A stretch of DNA of 64,000 nucleotides, taken from positions 13,516,117-13,580,116 of the forward strand of contig NC_085125.1 of NCBI RefSeq assembly GCF_030269925.1, read 5' to 3'. The stretch is from Bombyx mori. Lineage: Eukaryota; Arthropoda; Insecta; Lepidoptera; Bombycidae. The position numbers and the translations under genes were made by a program. The notes beneath the pieces are model-generated. The model was not told the origin of the DNA and ran no database searches. It saw only the letters and a list, made by a program, of their open reading frames with translations. This document shows, in pieces, positions 40,986 through 52,222 of this stretch. Within the stretch, counting starts at the first letter, position 1, and every line of letters begins with the position of its first letter.

Positions 40986-41204
40986 TCTTTATATATATAT
41001 TTCTTCTGTGCGTGTGTTTGTCACTGAGCTTCTCCTAAACGGTTAGACCGATTTGAATGATTTTTGTGTATGCGTTTGTGTGGCACCCTGGATGGCTTAG
41101 ATTCACAAATCAGCCCGGCAGATGGCGCTGCAGTCGTTATCTAGGTTATTTATCTTTCCTAGAAATAATTTATATGGCAAAACCAGCTTTGCTGGACCAG
41201 CTAG
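40986..41204 (+). mobile_element. non-autonomous Helitron (type 4)
   Basis: Starts tctttatatatatatttctt. Its 3' end has the hairpin ccagctttgctgg, a few bases, then CTAG (41201-41204). 219 bp, no ORF. Confidence 0.7.
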
Positions 41205-41357
41205 TATTCTATACATTTTCAGATTTTGAAAATACGTTAGTTGATTTCCGGATTATATATTGTTTTCGGTAATTATTCAGCATATCACCGACCCGGTAAC
41301 CACGAGTTAATAATACCGCTACAAGTATTAGTAATTCACTTATTGGTTTTACTAACC

Positions 41358-41660
41358 AACTGATGGTGAGTGGCCATCGTTAGTCATGAAAATCGACACT
41401 GCCAGGGGCAAACCCAAGCCACCTACTAAGGATTATCTAAGCCCTCTTTAAGAGGGACGTGTGATAGCGCTCTGGAAATACCACGGAGAGGAATTCATTC
41501 CAGAGATGGATGGTACTTGGCAAAAATTATATCTGGAATGGCACTATCTATGAATGTAGGGGTTTTTGATAGTGTGGATGAACTCTGCTCCGATGGCGGG
41601 AGGCGTGATAGTAATAAAGGGGGTGAAGGAACATCTTGAACAATTCCCCAGAATATTGAC
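41358..41660 (-). mobile_element. old YADD-LINE 3' fragment
   Basis: Diverged complement of the LINE end: ctgatggtgagtggccatcg, gatagcgctctgg, gatggtacttggcaaaaa, atgaactctgctccgatggc. Numerous indels; clearly an older subfamily or copy than 9672 and 26679. Confidence 0.75.
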
Positions 41661-41699
41661 TAGTCATACTGTGTTATTAGTATGTTACTAGACCAGAGA

Positions 41700-41995
41700 A
41701 TAGAGATGGACAAAAAAAAGATCCAACTACGAAAAAATAAAGAAGGAAAGATCATATACTACATGGGAAGAAGATATAAAGACAGTAGCTACTACAAATT
41801 GGGTTAAAATTTCCTAATCCAGAGAAGATTGGCTATCCTTGGAGGAGGCTTTTACCCGAGGAGGGGTTCTTGCAAGTGGAAGTAATACCTAATAGTATTC
41901 AACAAACAATTTTAAGTTAGCTAATCACATAGATCAAATTGATATAATTTTGTTTTTATAAGTCACTTGCACGAAATAAAAGGTTTATTTTATTT
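41700..41995 (+). mobile_element. RTE-like LINE C-terminal remnant
   Basis: Reading on from 41700: TTWEEDIKTVATTNWVKIS, a stop, then SREDWLSLEEAFTRGGVLAS. This is the 'W-x-D-D-I ... W ... R-x-x-W-x-x-L-E-E-A-F' ending of RTE-like LINEs. It ends in a TTTTA-rich tail. Confidence 0.6.
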
Positions 41996-42321
41996 TATTT
42001 ATTTATTATGCTACTATCTCAGACGTGGCCATCAGGCCAGCGGTTACATTCACGTAGGCGTGATCTTCTCCCGTCAACCCCAACCTGATCAACTACCATC
42101 AGCTTCTCTAAGTTATCGGGGTCTCTACGAGCGATGTGACCGCAGTACGTGAGAACACGATGATGGTTACAGTGCACTTCCAAATAGCAGCCAAGATCTT
42201 ACTGGAAATTGAGTACCGTTTCTGGATTACTAGCAATAAGATGTCATAGTAATAGTTTAATTAAGTATTTCAGTTGTAAAAGACAGCGATGAATGTCAAA
42301 TTCGATGCACAAAAATACCTA

Positions 42322-42620
42322 TTTTTTCCTGCTTAAGCTGATACTGATAGCCTTGAGAGGCTATTTCAGCGTAACCTAGCCAGCGTATGCTTACCTGAGA
42401 GCTTTTTTTTCCTGCTCAAGCTGATAATCTTGAGAGGCTATTTCAGCGAAACCTAGCCAACGTGAGCCCGTGAGCTTACCTACTAGTTAACTAGTAGGTG
42501 AGCTCACGGGGCTTCAAACCTGTTGCTAACACGAACCCTAGCAAGAGCCGTGCTTCGCAGAATCTACCACCGGATCGGAAACGCGACCCACTGAGAAGAC
42601 GCGGCGAGAAAGTCAGTGGT
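42322..42620 (-). mobile_element. rearranged J2 3' UTR: tandem plus palindromic
   Basis: Two consecutive J2 3' ends (each beginning with T-run, ctgct-aagctgata, ttgagaggctatttcagcg), then an inverted duplication, then the normal remainder of the 3' UTR. The compound is flanked by aaaaataccta at 42311-42321 and 42621-42631, so it entered the genome as one insertion. Confidence 0.8.
42467..42510. repeat. 44-bp near-perfect palindrome in J2 fragment
   Basis: Arms of 22 bp meet with no spacer at gtt/aac: cccgtgagcttacctactag and its complement, with one mismatch. The arms are the same J2 3'-UTR words in opposite orientation. Confidence 0.85.
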
Positions 42621-42631
42621 AAAAATACCTA

Positions 42632-43026
42632 CCACTGGTTGTCGTGTTAAAATTAGGTTCTAAATTCGAATCGAGTTCTGTTCGATTTCATTCACGTTAT
42701 AATGTTCATTGTGATACATTAATGAAGTTCAGTCAACGACTGAGCGAGCATTAGTTAATCCCTAGGGTTATTCGTTGTCGCGTGTAATGAGATTCTCATG
42801 TTTCAATTAAATATGATTATCCTGTGACCGTTTAATTAATACGAGTTTCGTTCGATGATTGTTCTGTTGACAGTTTCGATCGATTTATGGTTTCGTATTT
42901 TGGCGTTGTTGCGGTTGTGCGACTCGCGGATTATTATTCCCGAAAATTGAAGTCATTTTCGGTATTACTCTACCCGATCCTTAGTGTATGAAGGATTATC
43001 AGGTTGGGGCGACAATTTTAATTTAA
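42632..43026. other. no recognised feature
   Basis: No supportable gene or repeat. Confidence 0.4.
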
Positions 43027-43229
43027 TTTTTTTTTATTGCTTAGTTGGGTGGACGAGCTCACAGCCCACCTGGCGTTAAGTGGTTACTGGAGCCCATGGA
43101 CATCTATAATGTAAATGCGCCACCCATCTCGAGATATAAGTTCTAAGATCTCAGTATAGTTACAACGGCTGCCCCACCCTTCAAACCGAAACGCATTACT
43201 GCTTCACGGCAGAAGTAGGCAGGGCGGTA
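43027..43229 (-). mobile_element. Bm1 SINE fragment
   Basis: Poly(T), tail and body up to gcagggcggta, stopping before the accaccagt end. Confidence 0.88.
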
Positions 43230-43670
43230 TTAAGACACTTTTCATCTACACGAAATAATATATTCTCTTTAATAGCACGTTAGGACGGGTAGAATACGAA
43301 TGAATAGAAATATGCTAACCGCCGGTATTTATACAATCATCTTGACCTATTATAATACAAACTTAATAGGTAATATTAAATACTGTTTATCTTAATAATT
43401 CTGTTCATTATTTACGTAATAATATCGAATTATATAACATAAATAACATTAAAGGTTTATTGCGCCGGAAGCTGTCAAGCAGAAGGCGCCAATAAATTAT
43501 TATAAGTGCAAAGAAATATGAATCAACTATTTACTTGATTATAAAATTACTAATTATATTATAAAACAATAATAGGTTCTATATATTGCCTAATCATTAG
43601 ATGTATCTGAACTAGATCGTAAATAATGGCTCACATATTATGTAAGGTTTAAATTTTACTCGATAACATC
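43230..43670. other. no recognised feature
   Basis: AT-rich sequence with no supportable gene. Confidence 0.4.
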
Positions 43671-43918
43671 TATACTAATATATAAATCTATAGTGGTTTT
43701 TACGGATGTTCCGTTATAACTACTGAACCATGCATCCGATTGACTTGAAACTTTGTATCCATGTAGACAATACATGTACTTAATGGATAGGCTAATATTT
43801 ATATGAGTATTGGACTTCCTACACCAGTTGCGGGGGCGTTAAGGATGAGAATCTTTGTGGGGGTGAGAAATAATAATGTTAATTTTAAATGCCCAGCGAG
43901 GCGGACGGGTACAGCTAG
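43671..43918 (+). mobile_element. non-autonomous Helitron (type 5)
   Basis: Starts tctatactaatatataaatc and ends ggacgggtacagctag (CTAG 43915-43918), between A and T as Helitrons prefer. The interior has a gttataactactgaacca motif. Confidence 0.75.
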
Positions 43919-44020
43919 TAGTGTACAAACTTATAATTTCATTAATTATTAATATTAATAATAAATATTCATTAATTATTAATAGGTTATTATTGATATA
44001 TTAATGAATTATAGTCGAAT
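43919..44020 (+). mobile_element. Helitron 3'-end fragment (type 6)
   Basis: tagtgtacaaacttataatt and aattatagtcgaatttcg match the 3' end of the Helitron at 45515-45954. The AT core is expanded. The type 5 Helitron at 43671 abuts or interrupts it. Confidence 0.5.
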
Positions 44021-44103
44021 TTCGGCAACCGGCTACTAAAGTATTTATAAATGTGGAATATAATCGAGTGAGATAGAATCGTTAACCTGTTTGCATGTAC
44101 GAT

Positions 44104-44125
44104 CTCAAATCAAATCAAATCAATC
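44104..44125. repeat. (CAAAT)n pentamer run
   Basis: Three to four copies of caaat. It is complementary to the LINE-tail pentamer at 7386, but the flanks do not match that LINE. Confidence 0.6.
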
Positions 44126-44228
44126 TAATTGTCGGGATCTTATTATGATCTCAGATTTCTGGCAACTGTTATTATTATTACGAAATCCTCAACATCTTTT
44201 GTGTAGTGGGTGGCTATCACATAACATA

Positions 44229-44337
44229 GTATATTTGACAGACACCTGAATCTCGCTAACGACATCTTCAAGATAAGTTTACTTAAAAGGAAGTTCCGAC
44301 CAACAACATTCGCACCGTCGGTCTACCGAGCAATTTC
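44229..44337 (+). repeat. repeat family B, copy 2
   Basis: Matches 29966-30075, with accgtcggtctaccgagcaa the longest shared word. Confidence 0.65.
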
Positions 44338-44686
44338 AAACGCTCGGTGGAAGACGACAAAAGGACGATCTTTGCTATTTACCCCATATATTGAAATAGG
44401 ATCTTAGTCTTATTTTTTTATGCAATTCTACTCTTGTTTTCTTCTAATTCATATTTTTATTGATTTTACAGACACAAGATGTCAGAACAGAAAACCACCG
44501 ATATCGTTCAATTTTCAATGCTGTGTTCGGTGGAATTAATGATGATTTATGGATAGTATTCTATTTTGGTCCGTCTTTTTTTATTACTTAATAGCAGAGG
44601 ACAAATCACGCACAGTCAACCGACCCTAAATTCGGATTTCTTGTGTTATGGGTACCAGATACTGACATACAAACTTATATAGTTAT

Positions 44687-45308
44687 TGCTACGCCGGTAA
44701 TAGTAACGCCATCTTTACTGGTGGTAGGACCTCTTGTGAGACCGCGCGGGTAAGTACCACCGCGCTGCCTATTTCTGCCGTGAAGCAGTAATGCGTTTCG
44801 GTCTGAAGGGTAGGGCAGCCGTTGTAACTATACTGAGATCTTAGAACTTATATCTCAAGGTGGGTGGCACATTTACGTTGTAGATGTCTATGGGCTCCAG
44901 TAACTACTTAACACCAGGTGGGCTGAGAGCTCGTCCACCCATCTAACCAATAAAAAAAAATCTGTCGCCGAATAGCCGAAACAAATATCAAAGGGACTAG
45001 TAAAGTCGAGAGCGCTCGAGAAGTACAACGCCATCTATTGTCAGATAGCGGAAACACAAATCAAAGCTACTCGACTTGCTCAGAATGTTCTTGATAAATC
45101 TAGGGATGTCGTATCGACTATAATGGCGTTGCAGATATGGCAGTCAGTAATCGGAACTACTCGAAGCGAAATAGCGAACGGATCACCTGAAGCGAAGCAG
45201 AAGAAGTGAATTGAGAATTTTTAAAGTGTTCCTTAAGTGTTCAAAGTGTTTAATAGAGTTTTGTACTTCGGTGGAAGTTTTATTTATCCCGAACCCCATC
45301 GCGTAACA
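44687..45308 (+). mobile_element. solo LTR (second copy) with Bm1 inside
   Basis: Same LTR as 27613-28006: tgctacgccgg to catcgcgtaaca, with the LTR body shared throughout (gctcgagaagtacaac, ccatctattgtcagatagcg, cgaacggatcac). The flanking 4 bp are ttat and atat (one mismatch). A Bm1 copy occupies about 44714-44963. Confidence 0.8.
44714..44963 (+). mobile_element. Bm1 SINE inside the LTR
   Basis: actggtggtaggacctc to ctaaccaataaaaaaaaa. The LTR word catct / tct at both sides is consistent with a short target duplication. Confidence 0.9.
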
Positions 45309-45514
45309 ATATCTTTAAATATATTCATATATAGATAATCAACACCCAGACAAAGAGCAAACACATCTGTTCATCACGCGAATATTTTCCCCACGTGGGA
45401 ATCGAACCCATCCGATTCTCGGCACAACAATCTGGGGCGCTAACAACTGCACCACCGATTTAGTTTTTATCATAGAGCTTATAAAACTCCAGTACCGTAT
45501 TAAGAATAAGAACA

Positions 45515-45954
45515 TCTATATATTAATACGTGAAGCAAAAACTTTGTATCCCTTTTTACGAAAATTGCGCGGACGGAGGAGTATGAAATTTTCCACACTT
45601 ATAGAGAATATAGAGAAGAAGTGCACAATGCTAATATTTTTTTTAAATAATGCATAAAAGTTACATTAAATCAACAAAGAAAACATTACACACACTACAT
45701 ACCATGTATTTGACGCACACACGCATGCATACTATTTATTGTCAAACTTTTGTTCTTGACGTCGGTGGTCAAATTGAGAATAGATTAAATATTGTTTGTA
45801 AAGACAATAAAATATTAATAAAGATTAATATTTTTTTATAGTGTAGCCTTGGCGAAATTTGTGATTATAGAAATATAATATACAATCATAATAGTGTACA
45901 AACTTACAATTCCAATTAATTATAGTCGAATTTCGACTACTGCGGGACCTCTAG
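45515..45954 (+). mobile_element. non-autonomous Helitron (type 6)
   Basis: Starts tctatatattaatacgtgaa, with ttgcgcggacggaggagt inside. It ends with the hairpin agtcgaatttcgact, a spacer and CTAG (45951-45954). 440 bp with no transposase. Confidence 0.72.
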
Positions 45955-46449
45955 TTATTAAAATTACACGTAAAACACTTCCCTCATAACAGAGAACCAA
46001 AACATACCAAAGTCGAACGTGAAAAATAAGCAAAACTGCAAATCGTCGACTGAATAGTTCTCGACAGAAAGTAGGAAGTCGTCGAGACTCGAACGATAAA
46101 CTCGCTTCGAGTGTCGCCAATTAGTGAACACTTGGTAGCCACCGCGCGTTGCCTTCGCGCTGTTATTTTATACTCTTTCTAATTGGCCACCGGTGGTCGA
46201 CCATTGAAATCACTAGAGCTTGTCATTCTGTTATTGGATCCATTTTCGATTCCCGATCAGAGTCAATTTCTTAAGTTTTCGGGGTCTTAGTGTCATTATT
46301 GTTGTTTCGTATGTTTGTAATCCGTATGCATACTGTAAAAGAAAATTATAAAGTCGAGGCTGTTGAAAAAGAAGGTAAAAACTGGGTTTGTATAAGCCTC
46401 TCAAATATTGATCAGACTTTTTGCTCTTAAAATCGATATTTTGATTTTA
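45955..46449. other. no recognised feature
   Basis: No supportable gene or repeat. Confidence 0.4.
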
Positions 46450-46666
46450 CACCATTAGGTGATAGGACCTCTTGTGAGTCCGCAAGGGTAGGTACCACCA
46501 CTCTGCCACGAAGCAGTAATGCGTTTCGGTTTGAAGGGTGTGGCAGCCGCTGTAACTATACTGAGACCTTAGAACTCACATCTCGAGGTGGTTGGCGGCA
46601 TTTACGTTGTAGATGTTTATGGACTCCTGTATGACTCTGTGAGCTCAACCACCCATCTATGCATTA
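46450..46666 (+). mobile_element. Bm1 SINE, diverged
   Basis: ggtgataggacctcttgtga to catctatgcattaaaa, with a deletion in the tail region. Confidence 0.85.
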
Positions 46667-46849
46667 AAAATATATATTTGAAACTGTGATATTTTACACA
46701 CCTAAATAGTTCCGTAAATTAGATTATTTTTTCTATTTTTACTGCATATGTTGCCTGTTGTTGTTTGGTTATCAGAAACCATCAACATCATAATGTCAAT
46801 GTGGCGCCACCTATGTTGAGACACAGGAACCCTAAATTTTATAGCTGTC

Positions 46850-47003
46850 CTAGAACGCATTACTGCTTCGCGGTAGAACAAGACTAGATGCCGGTATCTA
46901 CCCGGGCGGGTTTACAACAGTTTCTAACCTAACCAGTGATTACGCAAATTGTAATTATGGCGGGTTTGATTTCTATTATACTATGTCATTGCTTCATCGT
47001 ATA
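46850..47003 (-). mobile_element. old Bm1 fragment, body plus linker
   Basis: gaacgcattactgcttcgcgg, then ccagtgattacgcaaattg and gcgggtttgatttctatt; both tail and head ends are missing. Confidence 0.7.
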
Positions 47004-47309
47004 ATATTAAAAATTATAGTTTCTGAATTCGAACCTCCAATAATGTAACTCAATATTCCTAATTTTAATATTCTACAATTAGTTACGTAACTTTCCTAAG
47101 CAGGTCGATGTTAGAACGTCTCAATTAACCGAAAAACAAATCTCGAGTAATAAAATTGATTCATTAAACAATTTTAATTTGCAGTAATTCATCGTTGCGT
47201 TTCAACGATGCGGTGCGAGTTACAAGCAAAAGCGTTATTGGATTCAGAATCGTGAAAAATGTTTGTGTCTTCATGATCGTTAATGTCAATGACATTGAAA
47301 TCTCAACTG
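47004..47309. other. no recognised feature
   Basis: No supportable gene or repeat. Confidence 0.35.
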
Positions 47310-47370
47310 TATTGGCTGTCCCACCTTTTAAGCCGGAACATATCGCTGCTTCGCGGGAGAAATGTGCTGT
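47310..47370 (-). mobile_element. old Bm1 body fragment
   Basis: ggctgtcccaccttttaagc, then catatcgctgcttcgcggga: a diverged Bm1 core. Confidence 0.5.
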
Positions 47371-47387
47371 GCATTGGGTTAGAAACT

Positions 47388-47700
47388 TTTTATTTATCGC
47401 TTATATGTGTGGACGAACTCACAGTCCACCTGGTGTTAAGTAGTTACCGGAGCCTATAGACATCTAAAAAGTGAATGCCGCCACTCACCTTTGAGATATG
47501 AGTTCTAAGGCATTTACTGCTTCACGGCAGAAATAGGCAGGGTGGTGGTACCTACCCGTGCAGACTCACAACATGACCTACCACCAGCAAACTTACCCTA
47601 CCCTCACCGATAACTACGCTAATGCATATAAAAGTTTTGCCGGATTGATTTTTATTATACGATGTTGTTCCTTCGACTCGGAAGTCATTTGTGAATATTT
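47388..47700 (-). mobile_element. Bm1 SINE with internal deletion, head partly kept
   Basis: ttatttatcgcttatatgtg and the tail, then ttctaag joined directly to gcatttactgcttcacggc (core deletion), and the linker to gtgaatatttgtcccg. Confidence 0.8.
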
Positions 47701-49074
47701 GTCCCGTACGCGTTTGCTTAGATTTTTATTTATCTGGTTATCCAGGTGCCAAAGATTAGCTGTTATGGATTCACTGAAAAACTTACTACGGAGCTTTGTC
47801 TTTATGTCAAATTTAATAATATTGTTGTGAGTTTTAGCGCTATTGTAATGCTGTAACCTGGATTTGGGCACTTGTTTCCTTCATTTTATTCACTTAATAT
47901 TTCAAAGTTACTTCTCATTCGCAGGGTATATCTAGTTTACCTTATGGGTGAAATGTTTTCGAAATCGAGCGGGTATTAACACCCAATAATTAAGTAACTC
48001 ACTAATACTAACTAACTGACCTCCCAATCGAATATTAGAATGTTTGTTATTCGGTACTGTTCTTATCCTGCAAAAGTGTTTTCCTCTATTTTATGAGCTA
48101 GTATATTTATTGTAGGTTGCTATAACTCGCTATTGCTCATAAATTAGACTGACGTACACCATTGCTGGGTTACATCATTCGAATATTAATTTTTGCCCTG
48201 GGAAGCGTTCCATGATGAATTTTATTATCAGGACGTACCCGGTTGAATCCAAATTGGGCCATTAGTTCCAAATTGATAACACGCCGAGGAGAGGGGGACG
48301 ATCGTTTTAGGGGCCCGTTATATTTTTTTTTTTATTCAAAAACTCATTACTGGATAGCTATTTATTTGGCCAACGAAATAGGCCTTAAAGACAATCGTCA
48401 CTCCACTGCACTGGAGACAGGAATATTGACAATCTCCGTCAAAGGTTCTAGATGGTGTACATTCTTTGTCGGGTCTGTACTAGTTAGGTTCGGCTTTTAC
48501 GCGCCTTCACTTCGCGGCCTTTTGTTACTCTTATTTCTCTTTTATCAGAGTAATAATGCGCGGAGAGAGAATGTGTTATTTTTTCCTTCATAAAACTAGT
48601 GGCGGATTGGTGCGAATGACTCATTTCATAATTAGTAGTTTCCAAGAAATAATACGTCCAGTTTTGTCAGTCTAGACTCAGTGAGAGCCCTCCAATAAAC
48701 CCTTTAAGCTCTATTGAATAGTTCAGATTGCTCACACTCGGTAAGCTTTAGGACCATCTGCAGAAACATATGTGTCCCTTATAAATAGTATAATTTACAA
48801 TGAGACAATATTTTCTATGATTTTATAATAATTAACACGAATCAATCTATTTCAGTGCGAGTTACAAGCGAATCTGACTTGACATTTTGATATAGTTGAA
48901 ATGCTTTGGGCCAATTTAATAATTTAATTTAATAAATTTAATTGTTGTATTTTAGTTGTAAATGGAAAACTTAATGTTCACACCACAGAATAGGTTCCGT
49001 GGATTTCTTGGTTTCCGACATGAGTGTATTAGTGTCTTTTAAGACAAGTTTATATTGGACTCTGATATCAGCTG
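47701..49074. other. no recognised feature
   Basis: About 1.4 kb. A 116-codon plus-strand frame at 48243-48593 has no recognisable motif. No repeat match. Confidence 0.4.
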
Positions 49075-49470
49075 ATCGCCACTCCATTGCTGCCTTCGAG
49101 ATGTGGTGCTGGAGGAAGACGCTACAAATCCCGTGCACTAACGGACTAACGCATCCATATTAAGACACCTCAATATCCAAACCGGGCTCTCTACAAACTG
49201 CCTCGAGAGGATATTTGAGTTCTTCGGTCACATGGCCAGAAAGACCGGTGACAATCTTGAAAAATTGATGGTAATTGGCAAGCTTGCAGACAAAAGATCT
49301 CGTGGCCGCAATCCAATGCGCTGGTCCGACTAAATCCGCACAACTCTGAATACCACACTGCCGAAAACAAAGGAAGATGGCGAAACATTCAGAGAAGGAT
49401 AATGGGAGGAGATGGACACGACCCTCAGACATGAGAAATGCGACCCAGGAATGCTTTAATATTAGACATA
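49075..49470 (+). pseudogene. RTE-like LINE ORF2 C-terminus, degenerate
   Basis: Across shifting frames the plus strand reads AFEMWCWRKTLQIPCTN, LSTNCLERIFEFFGHMARK, GDNLEKLMVIGKLADKRSRG, RNPMRWSD and a stop. The order (AFEMWCWRRMLRIPW-like, FFGHxxRR-like, GxRxRGRxPMRWxD-like) is the hallmark C-terminus of RTE-related LINEs. At least one frameshift and one stop make it a pseudogene. Reverse transcriptase is not present. Confidence 0.8.
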
Positions 49471-49949
49471 TGATCGTCCCAAATTGTTATAACAACTCAG
49501 AGCAGTAGTATCGTTGGATCGTCTGAGATAACGAGAATCAGTGCCTCACTATGCAGCGGCCCTATTCACGCACAAACAAACCTCTTCGTACATAAACAGA
49601 GTACATCAATTATCCGGAGCGGTCATTTACCTAAATTATGTGCCATTATTACGCGTAATTGGTGACCACGATGTAGCCGAGATAATCTTAGTAGAATAGG
49701 TATCTTGTGTTAATTGTCTCTCACAATGATATACGAACACTATTATGTACGTATGGGAAATTAATGCGTATTACTTTGGATGAAAAGGTTATATATATTT
49801 TTTTGGTTTTCTTTTACGTTCTTCTTATGATACATATAATTAGTAAATATAATTAAACATACCTAAGTGTATTTATGATGGATATATAGACGGTCAGGAG
49901 AATCTATCGAGAAACTTGTTGTTCAGGTTAGGGTCAATGGTAAACTAAA
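49471..49949. other. no recognised feature
   Basis: No supportable gene or repeat. Confidence 0.4.
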
Positions 49950-50090
49950 TGTAACTATACTTGAGACCTTAGAACTTATATCTGAAGGTGTGTGGCGCAT
50001 TTACGTTGTAGATGTCTATGGGCTCCAGTAACCACTTAACACCAGGTGGGCTGTGAGCTCGTCCACACATCTAAGCAATAAAAAAAAAAA
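49950..50090 (+). mobile_element. Bm1 SINE, 5'-truncated
   Basis: Starts at gtaactatacttgagacc and runs to the poly(A); only the 3' half is present. Confidence 0.88.
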
Positions 50091-50934
50091 GCTTTGAGCG
50101 CGGTAACCGAATCAAAAAATTCCGTAACGAAAATAAAAACCTAACACCCCCCACTCCGCCGTCCATGTAGCTCGTGTTCAACATATTCATACGTTGCGCT
50201 TATGTAGTGTTTGTGAATAAGCTCGCGGCGTGACGTCGCACTGCATGCGCATCATGAAAGTCTGCCCATTTCTCTCTCGCGCGGTTTTTTTTTTTTTTTT
50301 TCCTACCTGTGCTGATAGCCTTGAGAGGCTATTTCAGCGTACCCTAGCTTGTGTAGGTGAGCTCGCGGGGCTCAAACCGGAGAATTGCTAACACCGCCCT
50401 AGCAAGAGCAGTGCTTCGCAGAATCTACCACCGGATCGGAAGCGCGACCCACTGAGAAGATCCGGCGAGAAACTCAGTGGGCTGTGTCTGTGGGTTAATT
50501 CGCTTGTCGAGCCCTTCGTCGCAAGCGACGGGTTCGACGAGGACGGTGACCGGTGCTTGTATTGCCTAAAAGCACCGTTAATGTATCAGGAGGATCCGTG
50601 ATAACGTGCTTTGGGCGACGTCGACGGTTTACCAAACGGTCTACAGGATCGGGTATGTAGTTTCCGGCGGCCACGACAAGAGGGTTCTCATGTCGTGCCG
50701 TCTTCTCAAAGTAGCGCAGCGATGCCGACTGTAGATACTTACTGACGGGACTCGCGCGGTCTAGCTTATGAGTGTGTTAATGTTTTGCTTTTTTTAATGT
50801 TTATAAAATATAGCGTGGTCTTATTTTATTATTGTTTTAATTTAAAATTATTATTGTCTAAGTATAATTGCATAAGTTGATAAAAAATGCTATGCAATAG
50901 CTTTAGCGCGGTAGTCCCTGAGTGCCACACGTGG
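50091..50934 (+). repeat. repeat family C, copy 2, split by J2
   Basis: Outer blocks 50091-50284 and 50760-50934 match or extend family C copy 1. A J2 LINE with its own target duplication occupies 50285-50750. Confidence 0.65.
50285..50750 (-). mobile_element. 5'-truncated J2 LINE with 9-bp target duplication
   Basis: Poly(T), 3' UTR and stem-loop, then the complement of the last ~90 ORF2 codons. The word ctcgcgcgg at 50276-50284 and 50751-50759 flanks it exactly. Confidence 0.92.
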
Positions 50935-50935
50935 T

Positions 50936-51179
50936 TTTTTTTATTGCTTACATGGGCGGACGAGCTCACGGCCCACTTGATGTTAAGTGGTTACCGGAGC
51001 CTATAGACATTTTACAACGTAAATGCCGCCACCTACCTTGAAATATGAGTTCTAAGGTTTCAGTATAGCTACAAGAGCTGCCGCAACCTTCAAACCCAAA
51101 CGCATTACTGCTTCACGGCGAAAATAGACAGCGTGTTGGTACCTACCCGTGCGGACTCACAAGAGGTCCTACCATCAGT
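50936..51179 (-). mobile_element. Bm1 SINE, tRNA head missing
   Basis: Poly(T), tail and body to accatcagta, moderately diverged. Confidence 0.88.
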
Positions 51180-51284
51180 AAATGTGTAGATGCATAAAAT
51201 GATAACTTACAACAGGAAATTAATGTGGCATAATGAAAAATATAATATTAATATTTAGAAACAGTCGCTTGCGCATGGCGACGC

Positions 51285-51587
51285 TGTTTTTGGCGAGCAA
51301 AGGCTGGATGGAGCTGGAGCAGCCAGGAGTGGTGGAATTTGCTAACAGCTGCCCGAGCGTCTCCAAAGGAGACCTAACAACTCAAGGGCAGCTGCTTCGC
51401 GAATGAATCTACTACCGGATCGGAATCGCGACCCCTTGAGAAGATCCGGCGAGAAACTCAGCGGGCTGATGCTTAGTTTAGATTGCATGTTGAACTCTTT
51501 GCCGAGTTCGACGAATACGGTTCCGGGTTAGAGCTGAAGGCGTCTAATGCAAGGGTTATTGGATCTGATGGATCCGTAAGGACGCGT
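51285..51587 (-). mobile_element. 5'-truncated J1 LINE with 11-bp target duplication
   Basis: J1 3' UTR with stem-loop and the last ORF2 codons to ggatccgtaaggacgcgt. The word catggcgacgc at 51274-51284 and 51588-51598 flanks it. The poly(T) is short (ttttt). Confidence 0.88.
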
Positions 51588-51764
51588 CATGGCGACGCGT
51601 TACCACACCGTATACACTACAATAATAGACTATAGGTGTACTGTAAAGAGTATGCATGAGTCGTTGAGTGTTACAAAACGTCATTTGTGCTACGTACCGA
51701 TCTGGCTTTGGAATGAAATCTTCTTTGTCGATAAGGTTTTGATAAGAAGCCTTTTACGTAGGTT

Positions 51765-51870
51765 TCCTTATTGCCATTGTAGGTTGAAGAGCATACCACC
51801 GGATGGTAAGTCGCCAGCGTCGCTCATAGACATTAACAACGCCGAGGGCAGGTAAACCTGGTGTTTCGTC
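51765..51870 (-). mobile_element. old YADD-LINE 3' end fragment
   Basis: ttattgccattgtaggttga, accggatggtaagtcgccag, cgccgagggcag; diverged. Confidence 0.6.
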
Positions 51871-52222
51871 CTACTGCTGTCTGCTGGTAGGCTGTACCCT
51901 GGAATTCAACATATTTCTGGACAGTTTTAGCCACTGAAGCTCGGTTGAGTCGTGAACGATTCTGCTAAGCTTTCGTGATACCAAGGAAAAAAGTTGGGGA
52001 CATAAAGTGTTAACTCTTCTCTAATGAGGTTTAGGTCAGTTCAGATTCTAGTTTGCAATAGGTATTAGATCCTGTTGTCAGAGCAGTGATGATGTTGACT
52101 ACTTTGTAAGATCTACTTTCCTAAAAACGAATTAACAAAAGTACCTCTTATTTCAGCTGTTCACTCAATCGTGACCACCTGTTATTAACGGGATCGTCGT
52201 AGAAAAAGACCTGATTGAGTTT
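51871..52222. other. no recognised feature
   Basis: No supportable gene or repeat. Confidence 0.4.

Larger units (their letters stand above)
44595..45467 (-). mobile_element. tRNA-derived SINE split by an LTR
   Basis: Head at 45385-45467 (complement): A-box-like ggtggtgcagttgttagc and B box gggttcgattccc. The body runs to 45313, is interrupted by the LTR, and resumes at 44682-44595 with ggtacccataacacaag, as in the SINE at 15318. An A-rich end follows on the element strand. Confidence 0.65.

Noticed and set aside
44104..44125. Pentamer run as a second CR1-like LINE tail
   Set aside because: Only the microsatellite matches; the LINE 3' UTR is not found next to it.
45385..45467. Possible tRNA gene
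   Set aside because: Same reasoning: a tRNA-like head continues into a SINE body shared with another locus.
48243..48593. 116-codon plus-strand open frame
   Set aside because: No recognisable domain, no splice or promoter context, and composition typical of chance frames.
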